From contig CAITNF010000016.1 of NCBI GenBank assembly GCA_903893745.1, positions 49,503-113,502 of the forward strand: a stretch of 64,000 bases of DNA. Direction: 5' to 3'. This stretch comes from an uncultured Actinomycetes bacterium (GTDB taxonomy: Bacteria; Actinomycetota; Acidimicrobiia; Acidimicrobiales; RAAP-2). Below the pieces are notes generated by a model, which was not told the origin of the DNA, did no database searches, and saw only the letters and a program-made list of their open reading frames with translations. This document shows positions 19,159-27,363 of this stretch, piece after piece (within the stretch, counting starts at the first letter, position 1; the number at the start of each line of letters is the position of its first letter). Both the position numbers and the translations under genes were made by a program.

Positions 19159-20073
19159 ATGCGTTTGGCAATTGGACTCGATACCGACGGACCACTCGAC
19201 GAAACGTTGACGCGTGCACGGCGTTGGCGCGAAATGGGTTTCACCAGTATGTGGTCGTCGCAGATCTTTGGTCCCGACACGTTGACCGTGCTGGCAATTG
19301 TCGGTCGCGAACTTGGCGACGTGGACTTTGGTACGTCGGTGGTGCCGGTACAGCCGCGCCACCCTTCGATGCTGGCCGCCCAAGCGCGCACCGTGCAAGA
19401 AGCAATTGGTGGCGAACTATCGCTCGGCATTGGTCTGTCGCACCAGGTGATTGTTGAGGGACTCTGGGGAATCTCGTTTGATCGGCCCTTGGTGTACATG
19501 AGTGAGTATCTCGACGCGCTGGCCCCGATGCTGCGCGGAGAGAACGTCGCGACGTCGGGTGAGCGGGTGCGGGCGGTCACGATGAGTCCGCTCGGTCCTA
19601 AGGAAGTTCGCGTACCAAGTCTGCTCGTGGCGGCACTGGGTCCCAAGATGCTCGAGTTGGCGGGCCGCATGACTGACGGCACCGTGCTGTGGATGACCGG
19701 AGTCAAGACCATCAAGAGCCACATCACGCCAACGATTCGCGCCGCCGCGTCAGCGGCCGGCCGACCCGAACCTCGGGTGGTGTGCGCGTTGCCAATCACG
19801 GTGACCTCGGACCTCGCGGGTGCACGAGCTCGTGTGAACGAGGCGTACGCGGTCTATCCAACGCTGCCGAGCTACGCCGCGATGATGGAACGAGAAGGTG
19901 CGAGCGAAGCAGCCGACGTGGGACTGATGGGTTCGCACGAGCAAGTACTCGAACAACTCGACGCACTCGCCCAGGCCGGCGTGACAGAATTTTCAGCGGC
20001 CCCTACGGGAACGCCCGAAGAGCGCGAAGCAACACTGGCGACGCTGCTTGAGTATCAGCGATTAGCAAGGTAA
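19159..20073 (+). CDS. LLM-class F420-dependent oxidoreductase
   Basis: Luciferase-like TIM-barrel enzyme expected to use reduced F420 or flavin; substrate unknown. The 304-residue protein starts MRLAIGLDTDGPLDE. It has MGFTSMWSSQ, GTSVVPVQPRHPSMLAAQARTV-type core strands (quoted in part), GIGLSHQVIVE and the C-terminal GLMGSHEQVLEQLDALAQAG typical of the F420 group. A Shine-Dalgarno-like AGGAAGG lies upstream of the ATG. doxX follows after 55 nt. Confidence 0.87.
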   Translation: MRLAIGLDTDGPLDETLTRARRWREMGFTSMWSSQIFGPDTLTVLAIVGRELGDVDFGTSVVPVQPRHPSMLAAQARTVQEAIGGELSLGIGLSHQVIVEGLWGISFDRPLVYMSEYLDALAPMLRGENVATSGERVRAVTMSPLGPKEVRVPSLLVAALGPKMLELAGRMTDGTVLWMTGVKTIKSHITPTIRAAASAAGRPEPRVVCALPITVTSDLAGARARVNEAYAVYPTLPSYAAMMEREGASEAADVGLMGSHEQVLEQLDALAQAGVTEFSAAPTGTPEEREATLATLLEYQRLAR

Positions 20074-20128
20074 AAACTGTAGAATAGGCAGTGCTCAATT
20101 CGTTACGTCGGGCACCTAAGGAGCCAAC

Positions 20129-20497
20129 ATGTCTGCGGTCGCTGCCATCCTCTCAATCATTCTCTTTTTGGTCTTTGCCAGTTCGGGCATCCAAAAAGTC
20201 ATCTTCAATCCAATGATGTCCGAGTCAGCCGCTCGATTGGAGTTCACCAAGCGGGCCTATCAGCGAATTGGCGCGCTGGAAGTTGCCGGAGCGATTGGTC
20301 TCTTGGCGGGTCTGGCCGCAAAGAGCACTTCTTTCTGGGGAATTGTGAACGTTGCAGCAGCCGCGGGTCTAACACTCACGATGGTGCTGGCGGTCGTCCT
20401 TCACCTTCGAAAAGGTGAAAGCTTCAAACTCTTTGCTCCCGCCCTGGTCCTAGGTCTGCTGACGCTCTTGGAGTTAATTTTCCGTCTCGTTGCGTAA
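20129..20497 (+). CDS. DoxX-like membrane protein
   Basis: Small integral membrane protein of the DoxX-like family; members have been linked to redox homeostasis, but the role here is unknown. The 122 residues form four hydrophobic helices (about 4-24, 45-65, 72-92, 100-120). FASSGIQKV in helix 1 is a typical signature. AAGGAG lies 6 nt before the ATG. TAGAAT at 20080-20085 is a possible -10. The convergent DsbA-like gene begins directly at the next base. Confidence 0.8.
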   Translation: MSAVAAILSIILFLVFASSGIQKVIFNPMMSESAARLEFTKRAYQRIGALEVAGAIGLLAGLAAKSTSFWGIVNVAAAAGLTLTMVLAVVLHLRKGESFKLFAPALVLGLLTLLELIFRLVA

Positions 20498-21094
20498 CTA
20501 CAGCGGGAGTCGCGTGTGCTTGAACTCGTTGAGCGCCGGTTGGTGGGCCATTAGCGTCACGAGTGAGGTCACGAGGTCAATAGAAGCCTGCGCGTCATCA
20601 CTAGGCGTGGTCATATAGCGAACAAAGGTGGCGTCGCCGTCAACGACGAAAGTCGGAACGCCGAAGGCTTCGTAGGGCTCAAATGATCGATAACTCGCGC
20701 CGATGACCTCGTGGGGGCGCCGTGTCGCGAGGTCGTCACGCACCTGGTCCATGGCTACGCCCAGGGGGCTCAGCACACCGTCAATTTCCTCAATCGATAC
20801 GAGTCGAATTGCTCGTTCGTGGCGAGCTCGAAAGAGTGCGTCGTGCGCACGAAGAAAGTGATCGGGCTGCTGGTCGCGCACTGAAACACCTACGGCGAGT
20901 GAAAGCAGATCGCTGTCGTACGCGGGGTCGTCCCACACGTTGGGCCCCCCGTCGGCGCGATGACCTTGGCTCAACGTCCAGGGAACGAAGTCGACGTCAA
21001 AGTCACCACCACCCTGCAGCGCCTTGACGACGTGCAGGTGGATGTTCTTAGCGAACGGGCAACGGTAATCGAATGAGAGTTGGAAGGATTGCAC
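20498..21094 (-). CDS. DsbA-like thioredoxin-fold protein
   Basis: Cytosolic thioredoxin-fold protein of the DsbA/FrnE type without a signal peptide. The 198-residue protein has an active-site segment DYRCPFAKNIH with one Cys (CPFA) in place of CxxC, so it cannot form the usual internal disulfide. The cis-Pro loop is visible as FGVPTFVVDG. A glutathione- or mycothiol-S-transferase-like or isomerase role is possible. The start is GTG 21094, set by its leaderless -10. Confidence 0.75.
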   Translation of the reverse strand: MQSFQLSFDYRCPFAKNIHLHVVKALQGGGDFDVDFVPWTLSQGHRADGGPNVWDDPAYDSDLLSLAVGVSVRDQQPDHFLRAHDALFRARHERAIRLVSIEEIDGVLSPLGVAMDQVRDDLATRRPHEVIGASYRSFEPYEAFGVPTFVVDGDATFVRYMTTPSDDAQASIDLVTSLVTLMAHQPALNEFKHTRLPL

Positions 21095-21100
21095 CTCGCC

Positions 21101-21106
21101 AGCCTA
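21101..21106 (-). promoter_or_regulatory. Leaderless-type -10 box of the DsbA-like gene
   Basis: Reads TAGGCT on the - strand, ending 6 nt before the GTG. Confidence 0.5.
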
Positions 21107-21138
21107 CGGGCCAGAACGGCGTAACTCTTCGTTACGCC

Positions 21139-21927
21139 CTAGAGGGGGACCGCGACACCCGAGTCGCGGCAGCGGTCGCGATAGGCACAGAAGCGACAGG
21201 TATTGATGGACGGTGTCGCGGGAAACGCCCCGTCTTGGTAGAACTCATTGATCCGTCCCCACGCCGTCGCGGCGGCCGTACTGCGAGCTCGCACCACAAC
21301 CTCAGTTACCGGGCGCTCAACGGCTTGGCCGTGGGCGACGTAGAGCAGGCGAATTTTGGTTGGTCGTTCGCCAAGTTTCTCTTCACATAATGCGGCGTAG
21401 AGCTCGGTATTGGCGAAGGTCTTGGCGTCGAAGTTCCTGTTAGGCAGTGCGCCAGTCTTGTAGTCGACAATCACGAGGTCACCGTCGACGTCACGGTCGA
21501 GCCGGTCGAGAATGCCCAGTAGCGGTGCACCGTCAATGGTTACGTTCAAACGCAACTCAACTCCTTCGTGGTGCACGTCGCGGGGATCTTCCATTTCGAA
21601 ATACGTCACGATGATGGCCTCGGTCTCGCTCAGTAGTCGAGCCAACATTGCGTCGTCCATTTCGAGGTCGAGGCGAACCTGTTCGGTCAGAATTTCATCA
21701 ATGGCCGGTGTGACAAACTCCCGGGCACGTTCGATGACTCGCTCGGGTGCGTCAAGTTGGTAGAGGTGCTCAAAGACGTAGTGCACGAATCGTCCCTTGG
21801 CGGTGGCGTAGGAAGCGGGTTGGGGTATTCGTTCGATTGAGGCGTACTGGTAACGACGAGGACAGGCCTGAAAGTCCTGTAGTCGCGAGGGGGACAGAGC
21901 CCGAGGGAGCGGTTGTTCGATGGTCAT
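21139..21927 (-). CDS. RecB-family PD-(D/E)XK nuclease with Cys cluster
   Basis: Single-domain exonuclease of the RecB/Cas4-like PD-(D/E)XK superfamily, common as an orphan gene in actinobacteria. The 262-residue protein has SPSRLQDFQACPRRYQY near the N-terminus, the catalytic GILDRLDRD and VIVDYKTG motifs (about 140-160) and a C-terminal CRFCAYRDRC. The four Cys match the iron-sulfur cluster arrangement known in this family. No cas genes or helicase are nearby, so a repair role is more likely. The start is ATG 21927. Confidence 0.85.
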   Translation of the reverse strand: MTIEQPLPRALSPSRLQDFQACPRRYQYASIERIPQPASYATAKGRFVHYVFEHLYQLDAPERVIERAREFVTPAIDEILTEQVRLDLEMDDAMLARLLSETEAIIVTYFEMEDPRDVHHEGVELRLNVTIDGAPLLGILDRLDRDVDGDLVIVDYKTGALPNRNFDAKTFANTELYAALCEEKLGERPTKIRLLYVAHGQAVERPVTEVVVRARSTAAATAWGRINEFYQDGAFPATPSINTCRFCAYRDRCRDSGVAVPL

Positions 21928-21934
21928 CTACGAC

Positions 21935-21940
21935 ACCGTA
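21935..21940 (-). promoter_or_regulatory. Leaderless-type -10 box of the RecB-like nuclease gene
   Basis: Reads TACGGT on the - strand, ending 7 nt before the ATG. Confidence 0.5.
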
Positions 21941-21988
21941 GGTGATCGCTGTTACATCGGCGTGGACAACGGCGACTAGAAATGGTGG

Positions 21989-22348
21989 GTGGCAAAATCT
22001 CCAACGGTGGTCCGACAAGGCAATCTTGTGCGATCGTCCACCTGGGCGGGAATTCGATCGGGCGACCCCGTCGTGGTCGACGGGGTTAAAGAGCGACGTC
22101 AGTCCTGGGTCTTTGTGGCCCACGTGCGCAACGAAGTGACCAACGAGGATTGGGTGGAAGTTCGAGGGGGACGAGCGGGCGAGGCCAAGGGTCGCTCCTT
22201 TCGCACCGAACTCATCTACCCCAGTGGCGCAAAAAAAGGTTCACGACTAGTCGGGCTGCCTCTGGTGGTAGCCCCGCAGCTAGCGCTCTATGAACATCCC
22301 GGTTCAACCAAGCGCTCGAGCGCGCCCCGTCGTTTAATTGCCGAGTGA
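21989..22348 (+). CDS. Conserved hypothetical protein
   Basis: The 119-residue basic protein has no signal or membrane segment. Segments IRSGDPVVVDGVKERRQSWV, VAHVRNEVTNEDWVEVRGG and GRSFRTELIYPSGAKKGS suggest a compact beta-rich fold. I recall similar actinobacterial sequences but no known function. The start is GTG 21989. TAGAAA, one base off the TAnnnT pattern, ends 6 nt upstream. Its last 15 nt overlap the convergent peptidoglycan-binding gene. Confidence 0.7.
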   Translation: MAKSPTVVRQGNLVRSSTWAGIRSGDPVVVDGVKERRQSWVFVAHVRNEVTNEDWVEVRGGRAGEAKGRSFRTELIYPSGAKKGSRLVGLPLVVAPQLALYEHPGSTKRSSAPRRLIAE

Positions 22349-23101
22349 TCGCCAGGTTGCGGGGCCGACCGCGCTAGTTGATGGCAGGCCGTGCGTTGAT
22401 TGGTAGCCGTTCAGGGCTACTTGCGTAGCCTGGTCAAAAACACCACTGACGGGTACCGTGTGACCATTTCGTCCGAGCAAGAGTTGCAAGTACACGACCA
22501 TCAAGTCGGATGAACCTATGTGCAAAATGGGCTCGGATGGATGAATCAGTTCCACAATTGACGGGGCCGAAAGTGGAAAATCAGCGTGGCCCGTTGCGGC
22601 GTGCGCCCCGCGAACTTGGTGCCACAGTCCGCTACGCCACGAGTAGACGACGTCGCCGCGTTTAATTGGACAACCGGCAACGAGGACACGAAGCGAGTGG
22701 GGGAACGTGGCCAACTGCGACGAACCTTGGAATACCGTGAAGAAAAATGTGGTGCGATTAGCTCCATTGGCCTGAATGGGCGTTCCCTTGGTGCGCGCAA
22801 AGACCGCCACCTCATCGCTGGAGAAGGAACCCGACGGGTACGACACACTGACGCGACACCGACCAATGGTTACCGGGGTCTGTCCACCAGTGTCGAGCAG
22901 TGGCACCACTGCGAGTACCGGCAGCGAAGTACCGGCGGGACTGGTCACCGACGTTGGCACTGGCGAAGTGGTGTCAGTGGCTTGGGCCGCCTCGGTGGAC
23001 CAAGCCAAGAGGGTGACCGCGATGCTACCCACGACCGTGGTGGCTACCCCAACAACCAGCCAGCTCGCGCACGATTTGTTTTTGAAAACGTGCCGTCGCA
23101 C
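22334..23101 (-). CDS. Secreted or membrane-anchored protein with peptidoglycan-binding domain
   Basis: The 255-residue protein has a basic N-terminus and one hydrophobic segment (about 14-33), either a signal peptide or an anchor. A Thr/Ser/Pro-rich linker, a middle domain of unknown type (about 60-180) and a C-terminal PG_binding_1-like domain (GVFDQATQVALNGYQSTHG, ending VGPATWRSLGN) follow. It should sit at the cell wall. I chose GTG 23101 because GGAGG lies just upstream; a GTG at 23209 would overlap the MFS gene. The two genes run in the same direction and may be cotranscribed. Confidence 0.75.
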   Translation of the reverse strand: MRRHVFKNKSCASWLVVGVATTVVGSIAVTLLAWSTEAAQATDTTSPVPTSVTSPAGTSLPVLAVVPLLDTGGQTPVTIGRCRVSVSYPSGSFSSDEVAVFARTKGTPIQANGANRTTFFFTVFQGSSQLATFPHSLRVLVAGCPIKRGDVVYSWRSGLWHQVRGAHAATGHADFPLSAPSIVELIHPSEPILHIGSSDLMVVYLQLLLGRNGHTVPVSGVFDQATQVALNGYQSTHGLPSTSAVGPATWRSLGN

Positions 23102-23189
23102 GAGGCCTCCTGGGCGACTGAACTTTTTGTAGATTAGCAGTCGAAAATTTCGTCGGGATCTGGATGAAGGGGTCTTCGACGAGCGTTCG

Positions 23190-24446
23190 TTAGGAGTCGG
23201 CTCCGGCACCGTGGAAGTCTTTATTCGTGGTGTCGACGGCATTCGCGCGCTTCGAGAACAGCACGGCCAAAGCGGGCGCGCTAAAGAGTACGCAGGCCCA
23301 GCCGTAGTATGCGCGTACCCCCACGTGACTGGCCACGGTACTGGCGGCCACAAGGCCAACGGGCGCTAGGCCCAGGGAAATGAACCAGTCAACTGACGAA
23401 ACTCGTCCGAGAAGTTCGCGTGGCACCTCCGACTGCATCAAGGACTCCCAAAGGACGCCCCCGAGCGACATCGTTGATGAACCAATCATTGATGCCAGAA
23501 AAATTGGCCAGTAATTTGTCGCCGCGGCAATGAAGAGGGCGCTGAAGTTACCAATGGTCCAGTAAGTCCACATTCGACGAACTCGCCGCCGTGGCATCCG
23601 CATGTTGGAAGCCACGAGCGCACTCAGACCACCCGCCAAACCACCGAGGGCGAAGAAGTAACCAACTATTTGTTTCGAGGCGTGCAAATCAGTGCGTAGG
23701 AGATAGGGGATAAGGACGACGACGGGAGAGAAAACAAACGCGTTAATACCAACGACCGCGAGACACGTGTACCAAAACCACGGAGTGGCCCGCACGTAGC
23801 GAAATCCCTCCCTAATTTCGTGCAGCATGTGAGTAGTGACGTCTCGGGTGGGGATTGGTGTGGGGTGCATCCACCACAAGGTGAAGGCGCTCGCGACGAA
23901 AGTGGCACAGTCAATGGCAATCGACCATGACGTTGAGAATGCGGCAATCAGGCCGCCTACCGCTGGTCCGAGCATGTTGCCAACAACATTGAAACTAAAA
24001 CTGCGAACTGCATTGATAGAAGGCAGTAAGTCGTGGTCCACGATCTCGGGTATCAGCGCCGTCACGGCGGGCATAAAGAGTGCGTCAAAGATGCCAAAAA
24101 TGACGGCGACGCCCAATAGATCGTAAAAGTGCACTGAGTGAGCAAGCAGCAGCACAACGAGAAATGCGGTTACTAGGGCTCGAACCATATCCGAGACCAG
24201 CAGCAGCTGTTTACGAGAAAAGCGATCGACTACCGCCCCACCGAGCAGCAAGAAGACAATCATTGGGATGGTGCGCGCCGCGACAAACCATCCCAGTGCT
24301 ACGGCACTATGGGTCGTATCGAGCACGAGCAGGGTAAAGGCCACAAGCGCCACGCCGTCACCGAAACTGGAAATCGCTTGTCCACTAAGTAGGAGACGAG
24401 GTTCGCGGAGTGAAAACAGTTGCAGCACCGGCAATTTTTGCTTCAC
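23190..24446 (-). CDS. MFS transporter, macrolide-efflux-like
   Basis: Twelve-helix major facilitator of the MFS_3 type (MefA-like drug exporters and uncharacterised relatives); substrate unknown. The 418-residue protein has the loop motif GGAVVDRFSRKQLL between helices 2 and 3 and a long central cytoplasmic loop. The start is GTG 24446, set by the -10 box 6 nt upstream; a TTG 6 nt earlier is less likely. The peptidoglycan-binding gene follows. Confidence 0.85.
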   Translation of the reverse strand: MKQKLPVLQLFSLREPRLLLSGQAISSFGDGVALVAFTLLVLDTTHSAVALGWFVAARTIPMIVFLLLGGAVVDRFSRKQLLLVSDMVRALVTAFLVVLLLAHSVHFYDLLGVAVIFGIFDALFMPAVTALIPEIVDHDLLPSINAVRSFSFNVVGNMLGPAVGGLIAAFSTSWSIAIDCATFVASAFTLWWMHPTPIPTRDVTTHMLHEIREGFRYVRATPWFWYTCLAVVGINAFVFSPVVVLIPYLLRTDLHASKQIVGYFFALGGLAGGLSALVASNMRMPRRRVRRMWTYWTIGNFSALFIAAATNYWPIFLASMIGSSTMSLGGVLWESLMQSEVPRELLGRVSSVDWFISLGLAPVGLVAASTVASHVGVRAYYGWACVLFSAPALAVLFSKRANAVDTTNKDFHGAGADS

Positions 24447-24452
24447 CGGCAA

Positions 24453-24458
24453 ACTCTA
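24453..24458 (-). promoter_or_regulatory. Leaderless-type -10 box of the MFS gene
   Basis: Reads TAGAGT on the - strand and ends 6 nt before the GTG at 24446. Confidence 0.5.
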
Positions 24459-24738
24459 ATGGTGCGATGCGGTGAGGCCCAGGCTGCGCGGTGATTGAAC
24501 CGAGGCACCCCAAACTCAGTCAGCCCAAATTTGGTGACGCAGAGTTCTGCTCGTCGCAATCTCGTGGAGGGGTGCTGGCGAGTTAGCTCTAAGGCATGTG
24601 AACACTAGAGATTCCCGAGTGCTCGTCGGGGTGGTTCACACGCTTTCGAATCAATTTTCACGCGAAATCAGTTCTCAGGAGGTGTCCAATTGGCAGGCGG
24701 GTCTGTCTCACGACTGTCGCAATCAAACAACTTCAAAC
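24459..24738. other. Intergenic region, about 290 bp
   Basis: Lies between the 3' end of the TPR gene and the 5' end of the MFS gene, both on the - strand. I see no RNA gene or clear terminator. The one notable item is an exact AGGAGGTG at 24677-24684 on the + strand, ahead of a 30-codon TTG reading frame (24690-24782) that runs into the TPR gene antisense. Confidence 0.5.
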
Positions 24739-25749
24739 TCAATCTGACCAAAGTTGATTCTGGCCAGCTCTATGCGCTTTGAGAGTCTTCTGGATTTTGT
24801 CGAACAGTTTCTTGTTGTTTGAACCCTCGGGCGAGTGAATTCCCTTCATCGTTTTGGCTGCCCCGTCAAAGTCCTTTGCTTCCAGTAGGACCTCAACGGC
24901 AAGGAGCTCAACCCACTGATCACGTTTCGGTTCTCGCGGCCCCAAGAACTTGAGGCTTTCAAGTGCAATCTCAAACTCCTCGTACTGTCGGGAGTTCTTA
25001 TAGAGGGTCAGTAGTCGTTTGATCGCCGCTTCATCGTTCGGCCACATCTCGAGGACCAACTCAACGACTTCGATTGCGTCGTCAACTCGACCAATTCCTT
25101 CGAGTGCACGGCTGTATGCAGGCAGCACAAATCGATTGCGAGGCTGCAACGCTAGAGCTGAATCCAGAACAATCACTGCGTCTTCGAATAACTCCAGATC
25201 AGATAGGGCGGAGCCCTTGACGTTCAAAGCAGCGACATTTTGGGGCTCCGTCAGGAGTGCAATGTCAGCGGCCTCCATTGCCAAGTCGGGTCGTTCGATG
25301 AGCTCGTCCCTTAGAAGGCTGCCCGCCGAAACCAACGATCTTGGTGATGAATCGGAAAGGTAGAGCGTCAATTCCGCGAGTTTCTTCTCGGCACTTGAAA
25401 ACACCTCAGTCGTCAGTTTGATGGTGGAGTTCTTTGATCCCTGGTCCAGAAGTTGGCGAGCCTCGTGAACTCGCGCTGGCACGTCCGCGAGGTTTTTGGC
25501 TCGTGCGATTGCAGAGGTTGCAACGATACGGGCAGCCTGCTCGAGGTCGGGTCGAGCTCGGTGTGCTGGACGACTCTGTGACGTGACCAACTGAACGGTT
25601 CGACGAGCAACCAAGTCTCGCAAGTCAAAGTTCTTCGACTTCCGAAGGGCTCGATCACAGGCGACCATCTGCTCGAAACTGACTCGCTCGAGTGAGAGTA
25701 CCGATTTCACATCTTGTTCGGACTCGACTGAAATGAATTGATCGCTCAC
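24739..25749 (-). CDS. Tetratricopeptide-repeat protein
   Basis: The 336-residue cytosolic helical protein has TPR-like repeats in its second half (about 160-290), for example EPQNVAALNVKGSALSDLEL and GRVDDAIEVVELVLEMWPND. The first half is charged and helical. Such proteins are scaffolds; no partner or enzyme domain is visible. I chose GTG 25749 because GGGAG lies 6 nt upstream; a start at 25785 would add 12 non-conserved residues. It is Ser/Lys-rich and less GC-rich than its neighbours. A paired CTAATTAG operator-like element lies about 120 bp upstream. Confidence 0.75.
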   Translation of the reverse strand: MSDQFISVESEQDVKSVLSLERVSFEQMVACDRALRKSKNFDLRDLVARRTVQLVTSQSRPAHRARPDLEQAARIVATSAIARAKNLADVPARVHEARQLLDQGSKNSTIKLTTEVFSSAEKKLAELTLYLSDSSPRSLVSAGSLLRDELIERPDLAMEAADIALLTEPQNVAALNVKGSALSDLELFEDAVIVLDSALALQPRNRFVLPAYSRALEGIGRVDDAIEVVELVLEMWPNDEAAIKRLLTLYKNSRQYEEFEIALESLKFLGPREPKRDQWVELLAVEVLLEAKDFDGAAKTMKGIHSPEGSNNKKLFDKIQKTLKAHRAGQNQLWSD

Positions 25750-25862
25750 TCGATGCTCCCATCTCAAGGATGCAGTGCTCAACAAGTCAGCATGGTCAGA
25801 GTCTGATGACTTGATTCAATCATGCCGTAATCTTGCGAAGGAAACCGGTAATGCTTCGCTGA

Positions 25863-25900
25863 GTGGCTAATTAGCCACCACATGGCGGTCTAATTAGCCA
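25863..25900. repeat. Paired CTAATTAGCCA elements (possible operator)
   Basis: A perfect 16-bp palindrome GTGGCTAATTAGCCAC (25863-25878) is followed by a second copy of CTAATTAGCCA. The copies start at 25867 and 25890, 23 bp apart, about two helical turns. They lie between the 3' end of tRNA-Gly and the start of the TPR gene. The palindrome could also fold as a 5-bp hairpin with a 6-nt loop. Confidence 0.5.
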
Positions 25901-25908
25901 GCACCCCG

Positions 25909-25983
<75 letters not shown>

Positions 25984-26020
25984 CGTCTTAAAAGACTCGG
26001 TCAGTCTAGACGGCAACCTC

Positions 26021-26026
26021 TAACGT
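26021..26026 (+). promoter_or_regulatory. Leaderless-type -10 box of the globin gene
   Basis: Reads TAACGT and ends 6 nt before the GTG start. Confidence 0.5.
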
Positions 26027-26032
26027 GAGAGG

Positions 26033-26407
26033 GTGAGCAAATCGCTGTTTGACGAAGTGGGCGGTCAGGCATTCTTCGAGCGCTTAGTTGGCGCCTTCTA
26101 TGAGTCAGTGGCCACTGATGCACTACTTCGCCCGATGTACCCCGATGATTTGACGGAGTCCAAGGAGCATTTGGTGCTCTTCTTGGCGCAGTATTGGGGT
26201 GGCCCGGCCACGTACATGGAGGTGCGGGGTCACCCCCGTCTACGAATGCGCCACGCCGAGTTTCGAATTACCAAAAAGGCGCGTGACGCGTGGTTGGCGG
26301 CGATGAATTCGGCGCTCGACAGCGTCCGTACTGAACTCACCTTGGAGCAGATGAGCGAGATGAGCACCTACTTCGACATGGCGGCGAATCAACTCCGAAA
26401 CGTCTGA
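26033..26407 (+). CDS. Truncated haemoglobin (group II-like)
   Basis: Haem protein of the 2-on-2 globin fold, close in length and motifs to mycobacterial GlbO; proposed roles are oxygen or NO handling. The 124-residue protein starts SLFDEVGGQAFFERLVGAFY and has HPRLRMRH with the likely proximal His at about 72-74, and a Trp at about 62 typical of group II. Its 3' end overlaps the convergent EamA-type gene by 19 nt. Confidence 0.88.
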   Translation: MSKSLFDEVGGQAFFERLVGAFYESVATDALLRPMYPDDLTESKEHLVLFLAQYWGGPATYMEVRGHPRLRMRHAEFRITKKARDAWLAAMNSALDSVRTELTLEQMSEMSTYFDMAANQLRNV

Positions 26408-27294
26408 ACGAGTCGTGCAAATCGCCCTTGACCAATTGCCGCTCCCAGTAGGACGAGTAGACCGCCAACTGGCTCAAACCACGTGAGCTGCTCGTGCAGC
26501 AGCGCGATCCCCACCACGATTGCCACGACGGGGGTTAGATAGGTCACGGTACTGGCAATGGAACTGCCTGCGGCTTCGATCACTCGGTAGTTCCACATGA
26601 AGGCGAGGCCGCTGCCAAATACGCCCAAACAAATAGCACCGCCGGCGTCGCGCACCGTAATTGCGTATCCATTGAGGCCGTCGATCAAGAACGTTGGTAG
26701 CAAGGTAAGCGTGCTCAGTAGCAACTGACCGCTCGCGAGAGAAATGGGATTGAGACCGCGTGGCGTGAGGTAGCGGCGAGTGTAGGGAAACGAGACACCG
26801 TAGAGCGTGACCGAACACAGGAGTGCACCCACCGCCCACCACGGATTGGTGCCCAGGCCCCGCCAGACGCCCAGTACGACGAGAACACCGAGAAGTCCCA
26901 CGCCGAGACCCACAAGTTGTACCCGAGAAATTGGTTCGTCGCGAAAGACAATGCTGATGAAGAACAGCGCGGTGAGCGGTGTGAGGGCGTTGATGATGCC
27001 CGCGAGAATTGAGGTGGCACGCGATTCGGCTACCGCAAACAAAATCCCCGGAATGACGTTGATGCACAGGGCCACGATCCAGAGGTGGAGCCACACCACA
27101 CGTGCTTTGGGTAGCGCCACTCGGCGTAGCGCCGCGACGATCAGCAAGGTGAGTAACCCAAAGGCGCAGCGAGTGAAGGCCACGCCAAAGGGCGTGAGGA
27201 AACCAAGCGACAACTTGATGAAGTAGAACGAGCAGCCCCACGCGAGCCCAATGCCCACGTAGGGCCCCTGCCAACCCCGAGAGCTCGACGACAT
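26389..27294 (-). CDS. EamA/DMT-superfamily transporter
   Basis: Ten-helix drug/metabolite transporter built of two EamA repeats; substrate unknown. The 301-residue protein shows the typical GLAWGCSFYFIKLSLGFL first helix, the AGIINALTPLTALFF loop and, in the second repeat, SSIASTVTYLTPVVAIVVG. ATG 27294 is chosen over GTG 27297 because the -10 box ends 6 nt before it. Confidence 0.88.
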   Translation of the reverse strand: MSSSSRGWQGPYVGIGLAWGCSFYFIKLSLGFLTPFGVAFTRCAFGLLTLLIVAALRRVALPKARVVWLHLWIVALCINVIPGILFAVAESRATSILAGIINALTPLTALFFISIVFRDEPISRVQLVGLGVGLLGVLVVLGVWRGLGTNPWWAVGALLCSVTLYGVSFPYTRRYLTPRGLNPISLASGQLLLSTLTLLPTFLIDGLNGYAITVRDAGGAICLGVFGSGLAFMWNYRVIEAAGSSIASTVTYLTPVVAIVVGIALLHEQLTWFEPVGGLLVLLGAAIGQGRFARLVQTFRS

Positions 27295-27300
27295 CACGTC

Positions 27301-27306
27301 ATCCTA
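27301..27306 (-). promoter_or_regulatory. Leaderless-type -10 box of the EamA gene
   Basis: Reads TAGGAT on the - strand, ending 6 nt before ATG 27294. Confidence 0.45.
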
Positions 27307-27350
27307 GGTTGCTCTTTTGGCTATGTCGTGCGAAGAGTCGCTAGGAACTT

Positions 27351-27356
27351 TACGAT
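27351..27356 (+). promoter_or_regulatory. Leaderless-type -10 box of the PH-domain gene
   Basis: Reads TACGAT, ending 7 nt before GTG 27364. Confidence 0.45.
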
Positions 27357-27363
27357 TGATAAT

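Noticed and set aside
21139..21927. RecB-like nuclease considered as a Cas4 or defence gene
   Set aside because: No cas, helicase or restriction genes surround it; its neighbours are housekeeping genes.
26474..27274. 266-codon frame on the - strand overlapping the EamA gene
   Set aside because: Same strand, different frame; the composition is His/Arg/Ser-rich without helices, whereas the EamA frame gives ten clean membrane segments.
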